Source of the DNA: Amphibiibacter pelophylacis
Lineage (GTDB): Bacteria; Pseudomonadota; Gammaproteobacteria; Burkholderiales; Burkholderiaceae_C
Assembly (NCBI RefSeq): GCF_037688875.1
Contig: NZ_JAWDIE010000018.1
Span: forward strand, 14,396 to 78,395
DNA: 64,000 bases
Direction: 5' to 3'
Position 1 is the stretch's first letter. Each line of letters starts with the position of its first letter. The notes beneath the pieces were generated by a model, which made no database searches, was not told the DNA's origin, and saw nothing but the letters and a program-made list of their open reading frames with translations. Made by a program: the position numbers and the translations under genes. This document shows positions 46,948-56,839 of this stretch, in pieces.

Positions 46948-48816
46948 TCAATAAGGCGGTTGGGAGACAAAAAAGCAGTTGGCCGGGTAGGCAGTTCCAG
47001 TCGCAGTGCCTGCTGCATCGCGAATAAAACCGTCATCCCCGTACGGGCTGAGCTGGAAGGCCGGCGATTCTTCTTTCTTCAGTTCCGAAAGAAGCAGGCC
47101 TGCACCCGCATCCAGTCTGGCGACGCTTTCCGTCCCGGCGACAGAGGTTGAAGCCGTGAAATCAAATTGTACCCACCGCGAGACGCTCTTCGGATACTGC
47201 ACCGTGAAGGTGACCGTCCCGGTGCTGTCGGTGGTCGCCCGTCCGGGGATCACGGCCACGTCTGAACGGCGGGGGGCAATCTGCCCGGAGCCATCAAAGT
47301 CTTCCGTGGACTGAAGAATATTGTCTCCATTGCTGTCTTTGGGCAGGCACCACTGCAGCTCGACGGTCTTCCACTGGGTGTCTTTCTCGCCCCGGTCCAT
47401 ATAGCCTTTGCCAAACAGATTGAACTGAATGCCCGGGGTCACCACGGCGCCAGACTTGAGCACGCCCTGCGCATCCGTCACCTGGACCTTGAAAACTTTG
47501 GTGTAGGTGGTTCCATCGGTGGAGGGTGTCAAAGCATCGGCACGAGCGATGCTCAGCGAGACCGGCGGCCCCACCACAGTCAGCTTCTGACTGACGTTGG
47601 CAATCTGGCCTGGAATGCAGCTGGTTGTGCTCTGGCCTGTAAACCAATAGCAGGCCTGCAGGTTCAGGCCATTGGTGGCTGTGGTGTTGGCCCCGGGCCG
47701 GAAAGAGGCCGACACTTCGCCGTTCCCGTTCGTGGCCGACGGTGCCACCAGCAGGTTGCTACCGGAGTAGAAGTTGCCCCCCGAGTAATTGGAGGCCGGA
47801 TCCACGCGGAAACCCACCAGAGCCCCGACCAGCGGCTGGTTGCCAGGCGTGAGCAAGCGCGCCGTGATGGGCACTTCGTTGCTGTCCGAGCTGGTCTGGT
47901 TGGCCGACACCGACGTGCTGCCCGGCGACAGATAAGCACTGCCAAAACTGGCCGCAGATGCCGTCGCCGCATCGGCCTGGCTGAGCGTCAAAGTCTGGCT
48001 GGACGTCTCGCCCATCGCGGACGCGCTGATGATGACTGCACCGGCGGTCATGGGACTGTCGAACGTGAAGGCCGCTTTGCCCGTGCCGCTGGTCGTTGCC
48101 GTCTGTGCGTCGCCACCGTTGACGGTGAAGCTGACGGTCTGGCCGCTGATTGGGTCGCCCACGCCATTGACCAGCGTGTAGGTCGCCGTATTGCCCTTGC
48201 CGCCGACGCTCAGGCTGGAGGGTGACAGCACGGGCGCACTGATCGACGTACCGGAAAACATCAGCGTCTGCGCGGGCGCCGCGACGGTGGTGTTGTAGGT
48301 GACTTCGGCCGACAGAGTAACCGAGTGGTTGCTCATGTCCTGACCGGGCGACACCACGGCCACAAAAGCGCCATTGCCATCGGTCACGGTGCTTTGCGTG
48401 AGCGTGTATTTGGTGACATTGCTGGTGTCCGTGGTGCCCGTGAGCACACCGGAGTTGATGACCGCGCCGCCGCCCGTCTTGACAGTGATGGGCGCACCGG
48501 ACACCACATTGCCGTTGGCATCAACGGCCGTGATCTGCATGACCACCTTGTTCGACACAGTGAACGAATCCGCGCTTTCGTAGATGGCGCCCGTCAGGCC
48601 ATTGCGGCTGCTGCCCTTGAAAGGCTGGATCTGCAGCGAGGCGACTTTGGCCGCGGCGGCTTGCTGTGCGGCCTGGCCCGAAGTATCAGTGGTTGTACCC
48701 GCGCCTGACCCCGATCCATACAGGCTCGTACCCGCGCTGCCACCGCCGCCACCGCAAGCAGCCAGAACGGCAGACGCCAGGGCCGCCAGAATCAAAGGTT
48801 TACCTTGCCATTTCAT
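46948..48816 (-). CDS. Ig-like (Big_1-type) repeat lipoprotein
   Basis: A 622-residue predicted surface or periplasmic lipoprotein. The signal peptide ends in the lipobox LAAC (Cys about 20), followed by Gly/Ser-rich and Thr-rich sequence. The rest consists of several beta-sandwich repeats with the bacterial Ig-like pattern (VDANGNVVSGAPITVKTGGG; GNGAFVAVVSPG; ATNGNGEVSASFRPG). A few Cys lie in the last domain. Its place 19 bases after pilQ suggests a link with the type IV pilus or the cell surface, but function is unknown. Confidence 0.75.
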   Translation of the reverse strand: MKWQGKPLILAALASAVLAACGGGGGSAGTSLYGSGSGAGTTTDTSGQAAQQAAAAKVASLQIQPFKGSSRNGLTGAIYESADSFTVSNKVVMQITAVDANGNVVSGAPITVKTGGGAVINSGVLTGTTDTSNVTKYTLTQSTVTDGNGAFVAVVSPGQDMSNHSVTLSAEVTYNTTVAAPAQTLMFSGTSISAPVLSPSSLSVGGKGNTATYTLVNGVGDPISGQTVSFTVNGGDAQTATTSGTGKAAFTFDSPMTAGAVIISASAMGETSSQTLTLSQADAATASAASFGSAYLSPGSTSVSANQTSSDSNEVPITARLLTPGNQPLVGALVGFRVDPASNYSGGNFYSGSNLLVAPSATNGNGEVSASFRPGANTTATNGLNLQACYWFTGQSTTSCIPGQIANVSQKLTVVGPPVSLSIARADALTPSTDGTTYTKVFKVQVTDAQGVLKSGAVVTPGIQFNLFGKGYMDRGEKDTQWKTVELQWCLPKDSNGDNILQSTEDFDGSGQIAPRRSDVAVIPGRATTDSTGTVTFTVQYPKSVSRWVQFDFTASTSVAGTESVARLDAGAGLLLSELKKEESPAFQLSPYGDDGFIRDAAGTATGTAYPANCFFVSQPPY

Positions 48817-48835
48817 GTCTTGATACTCCGGAAAA

Positions 48836-51055
48836 TCAGCGGACTTCGGTGCGCTCGGTCATGATGCGCGGGGTGATGAAAACCAGCAGCTCGCTGTTTT
48901 TGACCAAGCGGGATTTGTTGCGGAACAGGGCGCCGACCACGGGCAGATCGCCCAGCACCGGCACTTTGTTGACCACGTCGTTCTCTTCCTGAAGGTAGAC
49001 GCCGCCCAGCACCACGGTGCCGCCGTTTTCGACCTGCACCTGCGTCTGCACGCGCTTGGTGTTGATGCCCACTCCGGTGCTGGTGACCGCACCCGGGCTG
49101 TCCTTGTTGACCTCGACATCCATGCTGATGTTGCCATCGGGCGTGATGTGCGGCTTCACTTTGAGCATCAGGCTGGCTTTCTTGAACTCGGTGTTGGTGC
49201 CATTCTGAGACACTGCGGTATAGGGAATCTCGACACCCTGTTCAATATTGGCTGTGACCTGGTCGGAAGTGACCACGCGCGGGCTGGAAATGACGCGGCC
49301 CTTGTTCTCGGATTCCAGCGCCGACAGCTCCAGGTTCAGAAAACGGTTGGCGCCTGCGCTGAAAATCGAGAACGCGATGCTGGCCGCCGAAGCGCCCAGG
49401 CTGCCAGAGTTGGCCGGCAGGTTGACGAAGTTGGAGTTGGTGTAGTTGGTGGCCGAATCCACGCCGTTCTGCAGCGTCTGGCTGCCGATCGAGGTGTAGT
49501 TGCCGCCAAAAGCCACGCGGTTGCCGCCGCCCAGGGAGTAGCCCGGCGTGCCGCCCTGCAGGCCGCGCACGTCGGTCGCGCCCAGCTTGATGCCCAGCGC
49601 GCGGCCAAAGGACTGGTCGGCCTCGACAATGCGCGCTTCGATCATCACCTGACGCACCGGCACATCGATCTTGGCGATCCAGTCCTGGATCTCCTGCAGC
49701 TTGGACGGGATGTCCGAGACAAAGATCTGGTTGGTGCGCGGCTCGGGGATGATGCTGCCGCGCGGCGACAGGATGCGCGTCACGGTGGCGGTGCTCTTGC
49801 CTGTCGGGTCGGTGGTGGTCTGCGTGCTCTCGCCGCCCTTGAGCGCCTTGGTCACGTCCTCGGCGCGGGCGTAGTTGAGCTGGAAGCTCTGCGTGCGCAC
49901 GGGCTCCAGTTCCATCACGCGCTTCTGCGCTTCCAGTTCGGCCTGCTGGCGCTCGGCGATTTCCTTTTTGGGCGCGATCATCAGCACATTGCCCGAACGG
50001 GTCATGCCCAGATTGCGCGCTTCCAAAACCAGGTCCAGCGCCTGATCCCAGGGAACATCCTTCAGGCGCAGCGTGACGTTGCCGGTCACGGTGTCGCTGG
50101 TGACGATGTTGAAGTTGGTGAAATCGGCGATCACCTGCAGCAGCGCGCGCACTTCGATGTTCTGGAAGTTGAGCGAAATCTTCTGGCCGGTGTAGCCCTT
50201 GCCCTCGGTGGGCTTGTTGGTGCTGAGCGCGGCGGTCTTGATCTCCAGCACAAAGGTGTCGTCGGTCTGGTAGGCGCTGTCCTGCCAGTTGCCGCGCGGC
50301 TGCACGATCAGGCGCACTTTGCTCCCCGCCTGCATGGCGGTGATGGTGTTGACGGGTGTGCCGAAATCGGAGACGTCCATGCGGCGGCGCAGCGCGTCCG
50401 GCAGCGTGGCGCGGTCGAATTCGACGATCAGGTTCTGGCCGTCCTGGCGCACGGCGGGCTTGGCGGCCGCGTTGGCCAGCTGGACCACGACGCGGCCTGA
50501 GCCATCCGCGCCCTTGCGGAAATCCACCGAGCGGATGGCGTTGCCGCGCGGCTGCACGTCCGCTGCCGAATCGGACATGCCCGGGGCGGCCGCCATGGCG
50601 GCAGGCGCAGGCGCCGCGCTGCCAAAAGGCTGCGTGGACTCGGCGGCATCGGGCGTCAGCGCCACCAGCAGGGAATTGCCACTCAGGCTGGCCTTGTACT
50701 GCGCGGCAGCGCCCAGCGTCAGCACCAGGCGCGTGCGGTCCGGCGTCTGCGCCAGCAGCGCGCTGCGCACCAGGCCCGCATTGACCGGTACATTGGACAC
50801 GCCCATGCCGTTGACCACGCCCGGCAGATCGATGGCGATGCGCGGCGGCGTCTGCACGGCAAAGCCTTCGGGCAGGCGGGTCAGGGGCGCATTGAAATCG
50901 ATGCGCACCATGTCCTGCCCGGCCACGCGGGTGCTGCTGATGGCGGAGATCGCCGTCTGCGCCAGCGCAAACACCGGCGCGGCCAGCAGGACCAGCGCGG
51001 CGGCAGTGCGCCCCATCCAGCGTCCGGGGGTGGGGTTCAGACCCTTGAATTTCAT
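48836..51055 (-). CDS. pilQ: Type IV pilus secretin PilQ
   Basis: A 739-residue outer-membrane secretin through which the pilus leaves the cell. It has a signal peptide (ends FALAQ), AMIN-type beta domains (about 40-260), an STN/secretin N region (ISLNFQNIEVRALLQVIADFTNFNIV) and a C-terminal secretin domain with VPVLGDLPVVGALFRNKS and the LLVFITPRIM end. It is the last pilus gene of pilMNOPQ, 1 base from pilP. An Ala/Met-rich spacer lies between the AMIN domains. Confidence 0.96.
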   Translation of the reverse strand: MKFKGLNPTPGRWMGRTAAALVLLAAPVFALAQTAISAISSTRVAGQDMVRIDFNAPLTRLPEGFAVQTPPRIAIDLPGVVNGMGVSNVPVNAGLVRSALLAQTPDRTRLVLTLGAAAQYKASLSGNSLLVALTPDAAESTQPFGSAAPAPAAMAAAPGMSDSAADVQPRGNAIRSVDFRKGADGSGRVVVQLANAAAKPAVRQDGQNLIVEFDRATLPDALRRRMDVSDFGTPVNTITAMQAGSKVRLIVQPRGNWQDSAYQTDDTFVLEIKTAALSTNKPTEGKGYTGQKISLNFQNIEVRALLQVIADFTNFNIVTSDTVTGNVTLRLKDVPWDQALDLVLEARNLGMTRSGNVLMIAPKKEIAERQQAELEAQKRVMELEPVRTQSFQLNYARAEDVTKALKGGESTQTTTDPTGKSTATVTRILSPRGSIIPEPRTNQIFVSDIPSKLQEIQDWIAKIDVPVRQVMIEARIVEADQSFGRALGIKLGATDVRGLQGGTPGYSLGGGNRVAFGGNYTSIGSQTLQNGVDSATNYTNSNFVNLPANSGSLGASAASIAFSIFSAGANRFLNLELSALESENKGRVISSPRVVTSDQVTANIEQGVEIPYTAVSQNGTNTEFKKASLMLKVKPHITPDGNISMDVEVNKDSPGAVTSTGVGINTKRVQTQVQVENGGTVVLGGVYLQEENDVVNKVPVLGDLPVVGALFRNKSRLVKNSELLVFITPRIMTERTEVR

Positions 51056-51056
51056 C

Positions 51057-51596
51057 TCATTTCTCCTGCAGGGCCAGCGTGGCCGTTCGCTGTGTCCACG
51101 ACTGCTGATCGGACTGCACCAGCTCGCGCAAAGTAATTTTTGTTTCGCTCACTTCGGTGATTTTTCCGAAGTTCTCGCCCAGGTACTGCCCGGGCTCGAC
51201 GGTGTAGATCAGCCCCCCGGCCTGCACCAGGGCGTAGCGCTTGCCGCCGCGCATCAGGCTGCCGACCATGGTGATCTGGTCCAGACCAAAGCCTTCCAGC
51301 GCCTGGCGCGGGCGGCGCAGTTCGGCCTGGACCAGCGGATCGCTGGGGCCCTCGCTGCGCGGATCCTGCGGAAAGACGCGCCCCACATCGAAGGGGCTGA
51401 CGCCATCGGTGTTGCTGTACTGCTGCGGCACAAAGCGGCGCGGCGGATTGAGCGGCTCGATTCTGGGCTTGACGGCGTCGAACTCCTGGCGCGTCCAGGC
51501 GTTCAGGTCGTCCGAGGCGCTGTCGCAGCCCGTCAGGGCCAGTGCCGCCAGCACCGACAGGGCCGACAGCAGCGGTTTCAGGGGAGACTGCGTCAT
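51057..51596 (-). CDS. pilP: Type IV pilus lipoprotein PilP
   Basis: A 179-residue inner-membrane lipoprotein that links the PilMNO platform to PilQ. The lipobox is LTGC (Cys about 24). The conserved mature part has the DVGRVFPQD block followed by the beta-rich region GLDQITMVGSLMRGGKRYALVQ and GQYLGENFGKI. It overlaps pilO by 4 nt (51593-51596) and is separated from pilQ by 1 base. Confidence 0.94.
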   Translation of the reverse strand: MTQSPLKPLLSALSVLAALALTGCDSASDDLNAWTRQEFDAVKPRIEPLNPPRRFVPQQYSNTDGVSPFDVGRVFPQDPRSEGPSDPLVQAELRRPRQALEGFGLDQITMVGSLMRGGKRYALVQAGGLIYTVEPGQYLGENFGKITEVSETKITLRELVQSDQQSWTQRTATLALQEK

Positions 51597-52384
51597 TTCT
51601 TCGCTCCCGCGGTCTTGTTGCCGTCTTTCAGCTCGCGCTGGGCCAGAACTTCGGCCGCGTCCAGATAGCGGTAGGTGCGTGCTGTCGCGTCCATGACGAG
51701 ATCCGGGTTGGAGGCGTCGGTCTTGCGCGCTGACCCCACCGTGCCAGCAGAAGCGCTGTCCGGCGCGGGCGCGAGGGTGATGCCCTCCAGCGTGACGATG
51801 CGCGACAGGTTGGCCAGCTCGGACGCGAAATGCCCCATCTGCCCGTATTTGCCGGTGACGCGGATGGCAATCGGCAGCTCGGCGTAATAGTCACGGATGA
51901 CTTCGGCGCCGGGACGGAAGAGCTCGAACTTCAGGCCCTGGCTCATGCCGGCCTGGTTGATGTCGGACAGCAGCGCGGCCATTTCCGCCTTGCTGGGCAG
52001 CTGTTTTTCCAGCTGCTGGACAAAATCTTCCACCTGCCGTTTTTGCACCTGCAGCGATTCGATGTTGACCGCCTGGACCAGCTTGCCGCGGTACTCCTGG
52101 CGCAGGTTGGCTTCTGTGGCCTGGGCATCGCTCAGCGCAGTGCTCTGGTCGCGGATCAGCGCCAGCCAGACCAGGCCAACGCCCAGCAGGCCGATGCCCG
52201 TCCAGGCCGCGATGCGCGGCAGCAGCGGCCACTTGGCCGGATCGTTGGGGTCTAGGCCACGAAACTGGCTCTGCACCGACTGCAGCTGCTGGCGCAGGCT
52301 GACCTTGGGCTTGGCCGGGGCCGGTTTTTTGCTCCGGGGCTTGCCGCCGGGGCTGAGTTTGGGGATGCGCAGGGACTTCATCAT
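51593..52384 (-). CDS. pilO: Type IV pilus assembly protein PilO
   Basis: A 263-residue single-pass inner-membrane protein of the alignment complex. A basic, Pro/Lys-rich N-terminus (1-30) precedes the membrane helix (about 60-80, IAAWTGIGLLGVGLVWLAL). A coiled-coil follows (about 95-140), then the periplasmic ferredoxin-like domain with YYAELPIAIRVTGKYGQMGHF. It overlaps pilN and pilP by 4 nt each. Confidence 0.93.
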   Translation of the reverse strand: MMKSLRIPKLSPGGKPRSKKPAPAKPKVSLRQQLQSVQSQFRGLDPNDPAKWPLLPRIAAWTGIGLLGVGLVWLALIRDQSTALSDAQATEANLRQEYRGKLVQAVNIESLQVQKRQVEDFVQQLEKQLPSKAEMAALLSDINQAGMSQGLKFELFRPGAEVIRDYYAELPIAIRVTGKYGQMGHFASELANLSRIVTLEGITLAPAPDSASAGTVGSARKTDASNPDLVMDATARTYRYLDAAEVLAQRELKDGNKTAGAKK

Positions 52385-53142
52385 GGCTGTCTCGCGGGGA
52401 CTGGTGCCGGTGCATGGGCCGGAGCGGTTGCGGCAACGGGGGCCACAGCGGCTGGCGGTGCGGCAGCAGCAGGGGCTTTCGCGGTCGAAGCTGGCGGTGT
52501 CGCTCCGTCGGCCGGAGCCGCGACCAGCGCCTGGCCCAGCGCCTGCGGGTTGAGGTGCAGCTTGAGCGTGTAGGCGTATCGTGCCGCCGCCGGCCGACCC
52601 GTGCGGCCACCGGCGGGGGTCGCAGGCGCATCGGGCGTGGCGCCAGCCCCAGCCTGAACTTCAACCAGCTCGGGGTTGTTGATCATCAGCGTGGGGCCCG
52701 TGGCGTTGCGGATGAACTCGGCCACGCGCTCGTTGGATTCGGCCAGGCCCACCACCGTGACCACGGTGCCATCCTGTTTGATGCTGCTGATCGACACACC
52801 GCGCGGCAGGGCTGACACCAGCTCGTTGAACAGCGCCACGGCCACGTTGCGGTTGCCCTGCAGCGTCTCGACCGCGCCCTGGCGGGATTTCAGCGCCTCG
52901 ATCTCGGAGCGCAGCGTGGCGATGTCCTTGATGCGCGTGTCCAGCTTGGCCGATTCGGCGGTGAGGAAGCTGTTGCGGGCGTTCTGTTCGTCCACGGCGC
53001 GGACTTCCACCGTGAACCACAGCCCGCCCAGCACCAGCCCGGCCACGAAGGCCAGTGCGGTGTAGACAAAAAACTGCTGCTTGCGGGCCTTGCGGGCGGC
53101 CTCGCGGTGCGGCAGCAGGTTGATCCGGAGCTGCTGGCTCAT
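52381..53142 (-). CDS. pilN: Type IV pilus assembly protein PilN
   Basis: A 253-residue inner-membrane protein that binds PilM through its N-terminal INLLPHRE motif (residues 6-13). One membrane helix (about 25-45) is followed by a coiled coil (ESAKLDTRIKDIATLRSEIEAL) and a periplasmic domain (VSISSIKQDGTVVTVVGLAESN). The C-terminal 50 residues are an Ala/Pro-rich tail, longer than is usual for PilN. The ATG at 53142 overlaps the pilM stop; the open frame continues upstream but is antisense-like noise. Confidence 0.93.
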   Translation of the reverse strand: MSQQLRINLLPHREAARKARKQQFFVYTALAFVAGLVLGGLWFTVEVRAVDEQNARNSFLTAESAKLDTRIKDIATLRSEIEALKSRQGAVETLQGNRNVAVALFNELVSALPRGVSISSIKQDGTVVTVVGLAESNERVAEFIRNATGPTLMINNPELVEVQAGAGATPDAPATPAGGRTGRPAAARYAYTLKLHLNPQALGQALVAAPADGATPPASTAKAPAAAAPPAAVAPVAATAPAHAPAPVPARQP

Positions 53143-54218
53143 GGCATGAATCTCCGCAGGGCGAGGCCACAGGCCGTAAGGTAGGACGGCGCTTCCTTGC
53201 GGACCCGGTCTTTCTGCAGCTGGGCGCCGATCTGGAAGTGCTCGAAGGGGTTGACGACGACGGCGGCAAAGCCGGTCAGATCGGTGATCTGCTGCGTCAG
53301 CTGCGGCAGCGTGGCGGTGCCGCCGCTGACCAGCACGTAGTTGACCTTGTGGTGCGGCGAGCTGGTGAAGAAGAACTGCAGGGCGCGGGCGATTTCCTGC
53401 GCCAGGGTGTTGACGAAGGGCTGCAGGATGGTCTCCTCGTAATCGGGCGGCAGATCGTGACTGCGCTTGCGCTGCTCGGCCTCTTCCCACGAAAAGCCGT
53501 ACTGGCGGGTGATGAAGTGCGTGAGCTGCGCACCGCCAAAGGCCTGGTCGCGCTCGTTGATGAGCTCGGTGCCCTTGATGATTTTCATGCTGGACGATTC
53601 GGACCCGATCTCGAACAGCGCCACCAGCGTCTCGCTGCTGTAGCCCGGCAGCGCCTGGATGACCGGCGCTACGCCCATCAGTGCCGCGTGCGATTCGATG
53701 TCCAGGATGGCGGGCTTGAGCCCGGCGGCTTCGACCAGGCCCTGACGGTCCTGAACCTTGTCCTTGCGCGAGGCAGCGATCATCACGTCCACATCGCCCG
53801 GGCTGGTCTTGCTGGGGCCCATCACGCAATAGTCCAGGCTGACCTCTTCCAGCGGGAAGGGAATGTAGTGATTGGCCTCGGATTCGACCTGGGCCTCCAT
53901 TTCGTCCTCGCGCAGGTCGGCGGCCATGGCGATTTTCTTGGTGATGACCGACGCGGGCGGCATGGCGAACACCACCTGGCGCGTGCGCGTGCCGCTGCGC
54001 TTGACGGCGCGCTCGATGGCGCCCGCCACCTCGTCGAACTTTTCGACCTGGTTGCCGACCACCCAGCCCTGCTCCAGCGGCTCGGACTGCAGGCGCTGGA
54101 GCACGTACTGGCCGTCGGGCAGACGGTCCAGCTCGACCAGCTTGACGCTGGAGGTCGAGATATCCAGCCCCAGCATGGGGGGTGATTTGCTGCCGCGCAG
54201 CTGATCCAGAAAACTCAC
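53139..54218 (-). CDS. pilM: Type IV pilus assembly protein PilM
   Basis: A 359-residue cytosolic actin-like ATPase-fold protein that docks on the PilN tail. The phosphate motif LGLDISTSSVKLVELD lies near the start. A GTG at 54218 is chosen as the start because AAGGAG sits 9 bases upstream and because the resulting start SFLDQLRGSKSPP fits the family; no suitable ATG exists. It heads pilMNOPQ and diverges from the PBP1A gene over 230 bases. Confidence 0.92.
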   Translation of the reverse strand: MSFLDQLRGSKSPPMLGLDISTSSVKLVELDRLPDGQYVLQRLQSEPLEQGWVVGNQVEKFDEVAGAIERAVKRSGTRTRQVVFAMPPASVITKKIAMAADLREDEMEAQVESEANHYIPFPLEEVSLDYCVMGPSKTSPGDVDVMIAASRKDKVQDRQGLVEAAGLKPAILDIESHAALMGVAPVIQALPGYSSETLVALFEIGSESSSMKIIKGTELINERDQAFGGAQLTHFITRQYGFSWEEAEQRKRSHDLPPDYEETILQPFVNTLAQEIARALQFFFTSSPHHKVNYVLVSGGTATLPQLTQQITDLTGFAAVVVNPFEHFQIGAQLQKDRVRKEAPSYLTACGLALRRFMP

Positions 54219-54448
54219 GGGATGCTTCTCCTTGCAGCGCGCCGTCGCTGCCATCCACTGATTGCGAATGGAAGGCATCTTAGGTCAGCGCTCCGTGGCT
54301 TAAAGCCCAAAAAGGCGTTAAAAATCGGCCCCTGGCGAGTGGACCGAAGCCCTGCTTGCAGGCAGGCAGCACATTCGCCGCTGTTTTTGATGCATCCGCA
54401 GCCATTTGCACCGAGAATCACGGCCTGACGGAGAAGGAATACCGAGTG

Positions 54449-56824
54449 ATGCGAATACTGGCGTGGTTTTTCGGGCTGCTGGCAGCCCTCGTACTGGTGG
54501 GACTGATTCTGGCCGGGGTGGCTGTCGCGATGGCTTACCCCCAGCTGCCCAGTCTGGACAACATGGCCGACTACCGGCCCAAAGAGCCCTTGAAGGTCTT
54601 TTCGCGCGACGGCGTGCTGCTGGGCCAGTACGGCGAAGAGCGCCGCATCTTCGTGCCGATCAACGAGATCCCGAAGGTGATGCAGGAGGCCGTTCTGGCC
54701 ATCGAGGACGCGCGCTTTTACGAGCACGGCGGCGTCGATTTCATCGGCATCGCCCGCGCACTGGCCGACGATCTGGGCCAGTCGTCCGGCCAGGGCGCCT
54801 CGACCATCACCATGCAGCTGGCGCGCAACTTTTACCTGTCTACCGAAAAGACCTACACGCGCAAGCTCTACGAAGCCCTGCTGGCGCGCAAGATCGAGCA
54901 GCGCTTTTCCAAGCAGCAGATTCTCGAGCTGTACATGAACCAGATTTATCTGGGACAGCGGGCCTACGGCTTTGGCGCCGCCGCCGAAGCTTACTTTGGC
55001 AAGCCGCTGCAGAAGATCACCCTGGCCGAGGCCGCCATGCTGGCCGGTCTGCCCAAAGCCCCTTCGGCCTACAACCCCATCGTCAACGAGAAGCGCGCGC
55101 TGTTGCGCCAACGCTACATTCTGCAGCGCATGGCCGAGCTCGGCCTGATCAGCAGCACCGAGCGCGAACAGGCGCTGGCCCAGAAGCTGGTCTACCGCCA
55201 GCCCGTGCAGACCAGCACGCAAAGCCAGTACGTGGCCGAGCTGGCCCGCCAGCTGCTGTACAGCCAGTACGGTGAGAGCGCTTACGAACGCGGCCTGCAG
55301 GTTTACCTCACGGTCAGCATCCAGTCGCAGGACGCCGCTTATCGCGCACTGCGCGCCGGCTTGCGCCGCCTGGACGCCAAACGCCCCTACCGCGGCCCGG
55401 AAGCACGGCTGGAACTGCCCGCCAAAGCCGACGAGCTGGATGATTTTGTCGGCGACAAGCTGGAGAACTTCCCCGCCCAGGGCGGCCTTGTGGCCGCCGT
55501 CGTCACCCGCGCCAAACCGGGCAGCGTGACGGTGATGTTCCAGGACGGCCAGAGTGTCAACATCACCGGCGAAGGCCTGCGTCTGGCAGGCCCCGCGCTG
55601 ATGCCGGGCGCCAGCGCCAAAACGCGCATCACGCGTGGCGCCATTGTGCGCACGGCCAAGGTCGGCGAGAGCTACACCATCGTGCAGACGCCGGAGGTCG
55701 AAGGCGCGCTGATCGCCATGAACCCCAACAACGGCTTTGTCACCGCCATGGCCGGCGGCTTTGATTTCTACAAGAACAAGTTCGATCACGTCACCCAGGC
55801 CTGGCGCCAGCCGGGCTCGTCGTTCAAGCCCTTCATTTACTCGGCCGGCCTGGAAAAAGGCTTTATGCCCGGCACCTGGATGAACGACGCCCCGCTGCGT
55901 TTCAGCGCCCGCACCACCGGCGGCGAAGTCTGGAACCCCAAAAACTACGACGGCCGCTTCGAAGGCCCGATGACGCTGCGCCGCGCCCTGGCCAAGTCGA
56001 AGAACCTGGTGTCGATCCGGCTGCTGCGCGAAATCGGCCCCGAATACGGCCGCGACTGGGCCACGCGCTTCGGCTTTGATCCCAAACGCAATCCGCCTTA
56101 CCTGACGCTGGCGCTGGGCTCGGGAACGACCACGCCCATGCAGATGGCGGCGGCGTACGGGGTGTTCGCCAACGGCGGGCATCTGGTGCAGCCGGTCATC
56201 ATCCAGAAAATCCTCAACAGCCGCGGCGAGGTGCTTTTCGAAGCCCCCGACACGCCTCCGGGAGAAGACCGCCGCGTCATTCCGGCGCGCAACGCCTTCA
56301 TCATGGGCACCATGCTCAACGAAGTGGCCCGCAAAGGCACGGCGGCGCGGGCGCAGAAAGAGCTGGGTCGGCCCGACATTTACGGCAAGACGGGCACGAC
56401 CAACGGCTCTTACGACGCCTGGTTTGCCGGTTTCCAGCCCAACGAAGTCGCCGTGGTCTGGGTGGGCTACGACACGCCGCGCTCGCTGGGCGCGCGCGAG
56501 ACCGGCGGTGGCCTGGCCCTGCCGATCTGGATCGACTTCATGAAGCAGGCGCTGAAAGACCAGCCCGTGGTCGAACTGAAACCACCGCCCGGCGTGGTGC
56601 GCTCAGGCGGGGACTGGACCTATCCGGAGTTCGTCGGACGCGGCCCCAGCCGCATTTACGAAGACGACGCCGCGCCGCGACCCCGGCCGAAGCCACGCGT
56701 GCGCCGTGCGGCGCCAAGCGTTGATGACAGCGGCGAAGACGACACACCGGTGCCGGTGGACAACAGCCAGGAGCGGCAGTCCATCATTGACATGTTCAGC
56801 AATGGCAACGGGAACGGCAACTGA
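54449..56824 (+). CDS. mrcA: Penicillin-binding protein 1A
   Basis: A 791-residue bifunctional peptidoglycan synthase. A membrane anchor (1-27) is followed by the glycosyltransferase domain with EDARFYEHGGVD (about 84-95, catalytic Glu) and GASTITMQLARN, an OB-type insert, and the transpeptidase domain with QPGSSFKPF (catalytic Ser about 458), SKN and KTGTTN (about 647). The ATG at 54449 follows GAGAAGGAA. The tail is Arg/Pro-rich and ends in Asn/Gly repeats. Divergence from pilM is the normal order for Burkholderiales. Confidence 0.95.
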   Translation: MRILAWFFGLLAALVLVGLILAGVAVAMAYPQLPSLDNMADYRPKEPLKVFSRDGVLLGQYGEERRIFVPINEIPKVMQEAVLAIEDARFYEHGGVDFIGIARALADDLGQSSGQGASTITMQLARNFYLSTEKTYTRKLYEALLARKIEQRFSKQQILELYMNQIYLGQRAYGFGAAAEAYFGKPLQKITLAEAAMLAGLPKAPSAYNPIVNEKRALLRQRYILQRMAELGLISSTEREQALAQKLVYRQPVQTSTQSQYVAELARQLLYSQYGESAYERGLQVYLTVSIQSQDAAYRALRAGLRRLDAKRPYRGPEARLELPAKADELDDFVGDKLENFPAQGGLVAAVVTRAKPGSVTVMFQDGQSVNITGEGLRLAGPALMPGASAKTRITRGAIVRTAKVGESYTIVQTPEVEGALIAMNPNNGFVTAMAGGFDFYKNKFDHVTQAWRQPGSSFKPFIYSAGLEKGFMPGTWMNDAPLRFSARTTGGEVWNPKNYDGRFEGPMTLRRALAKSKNLVSIRLLREIGPEYGRDWATRFGFDPKRNPPYLTLALGSGTTTPMQMAAAYGVFANGGHLVQPVIIQKILNSRGEVLFEAPDTPPGEDRRVIPARNAFIMGTMLNEVARKGTAARAQKELGRPDIYGKTGTTNGSYDAWFAGFQPNEVAVVWVGYDTPRSLGARETGGGLALPIWIDFMKQALKDQPVVELKPPPGVVRSGGDWTYPEFVGRGPSRIYEDDAAPRPRPKPRVRRAAPSVDDSGEDDTPVPVDNSQERQSIIDMFSNGNGNGN

Positions 56825-56839
56825 GGCCGATCCCGTCCC

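Noticed and set aside
44101..47151. Long plus-strand open frame (about 1,000 codons) opposite dgt-aroB-aroK.
   Set aside because: All three minus-strand genes are certain, and the frame's product has no family features and is compositionally biased.
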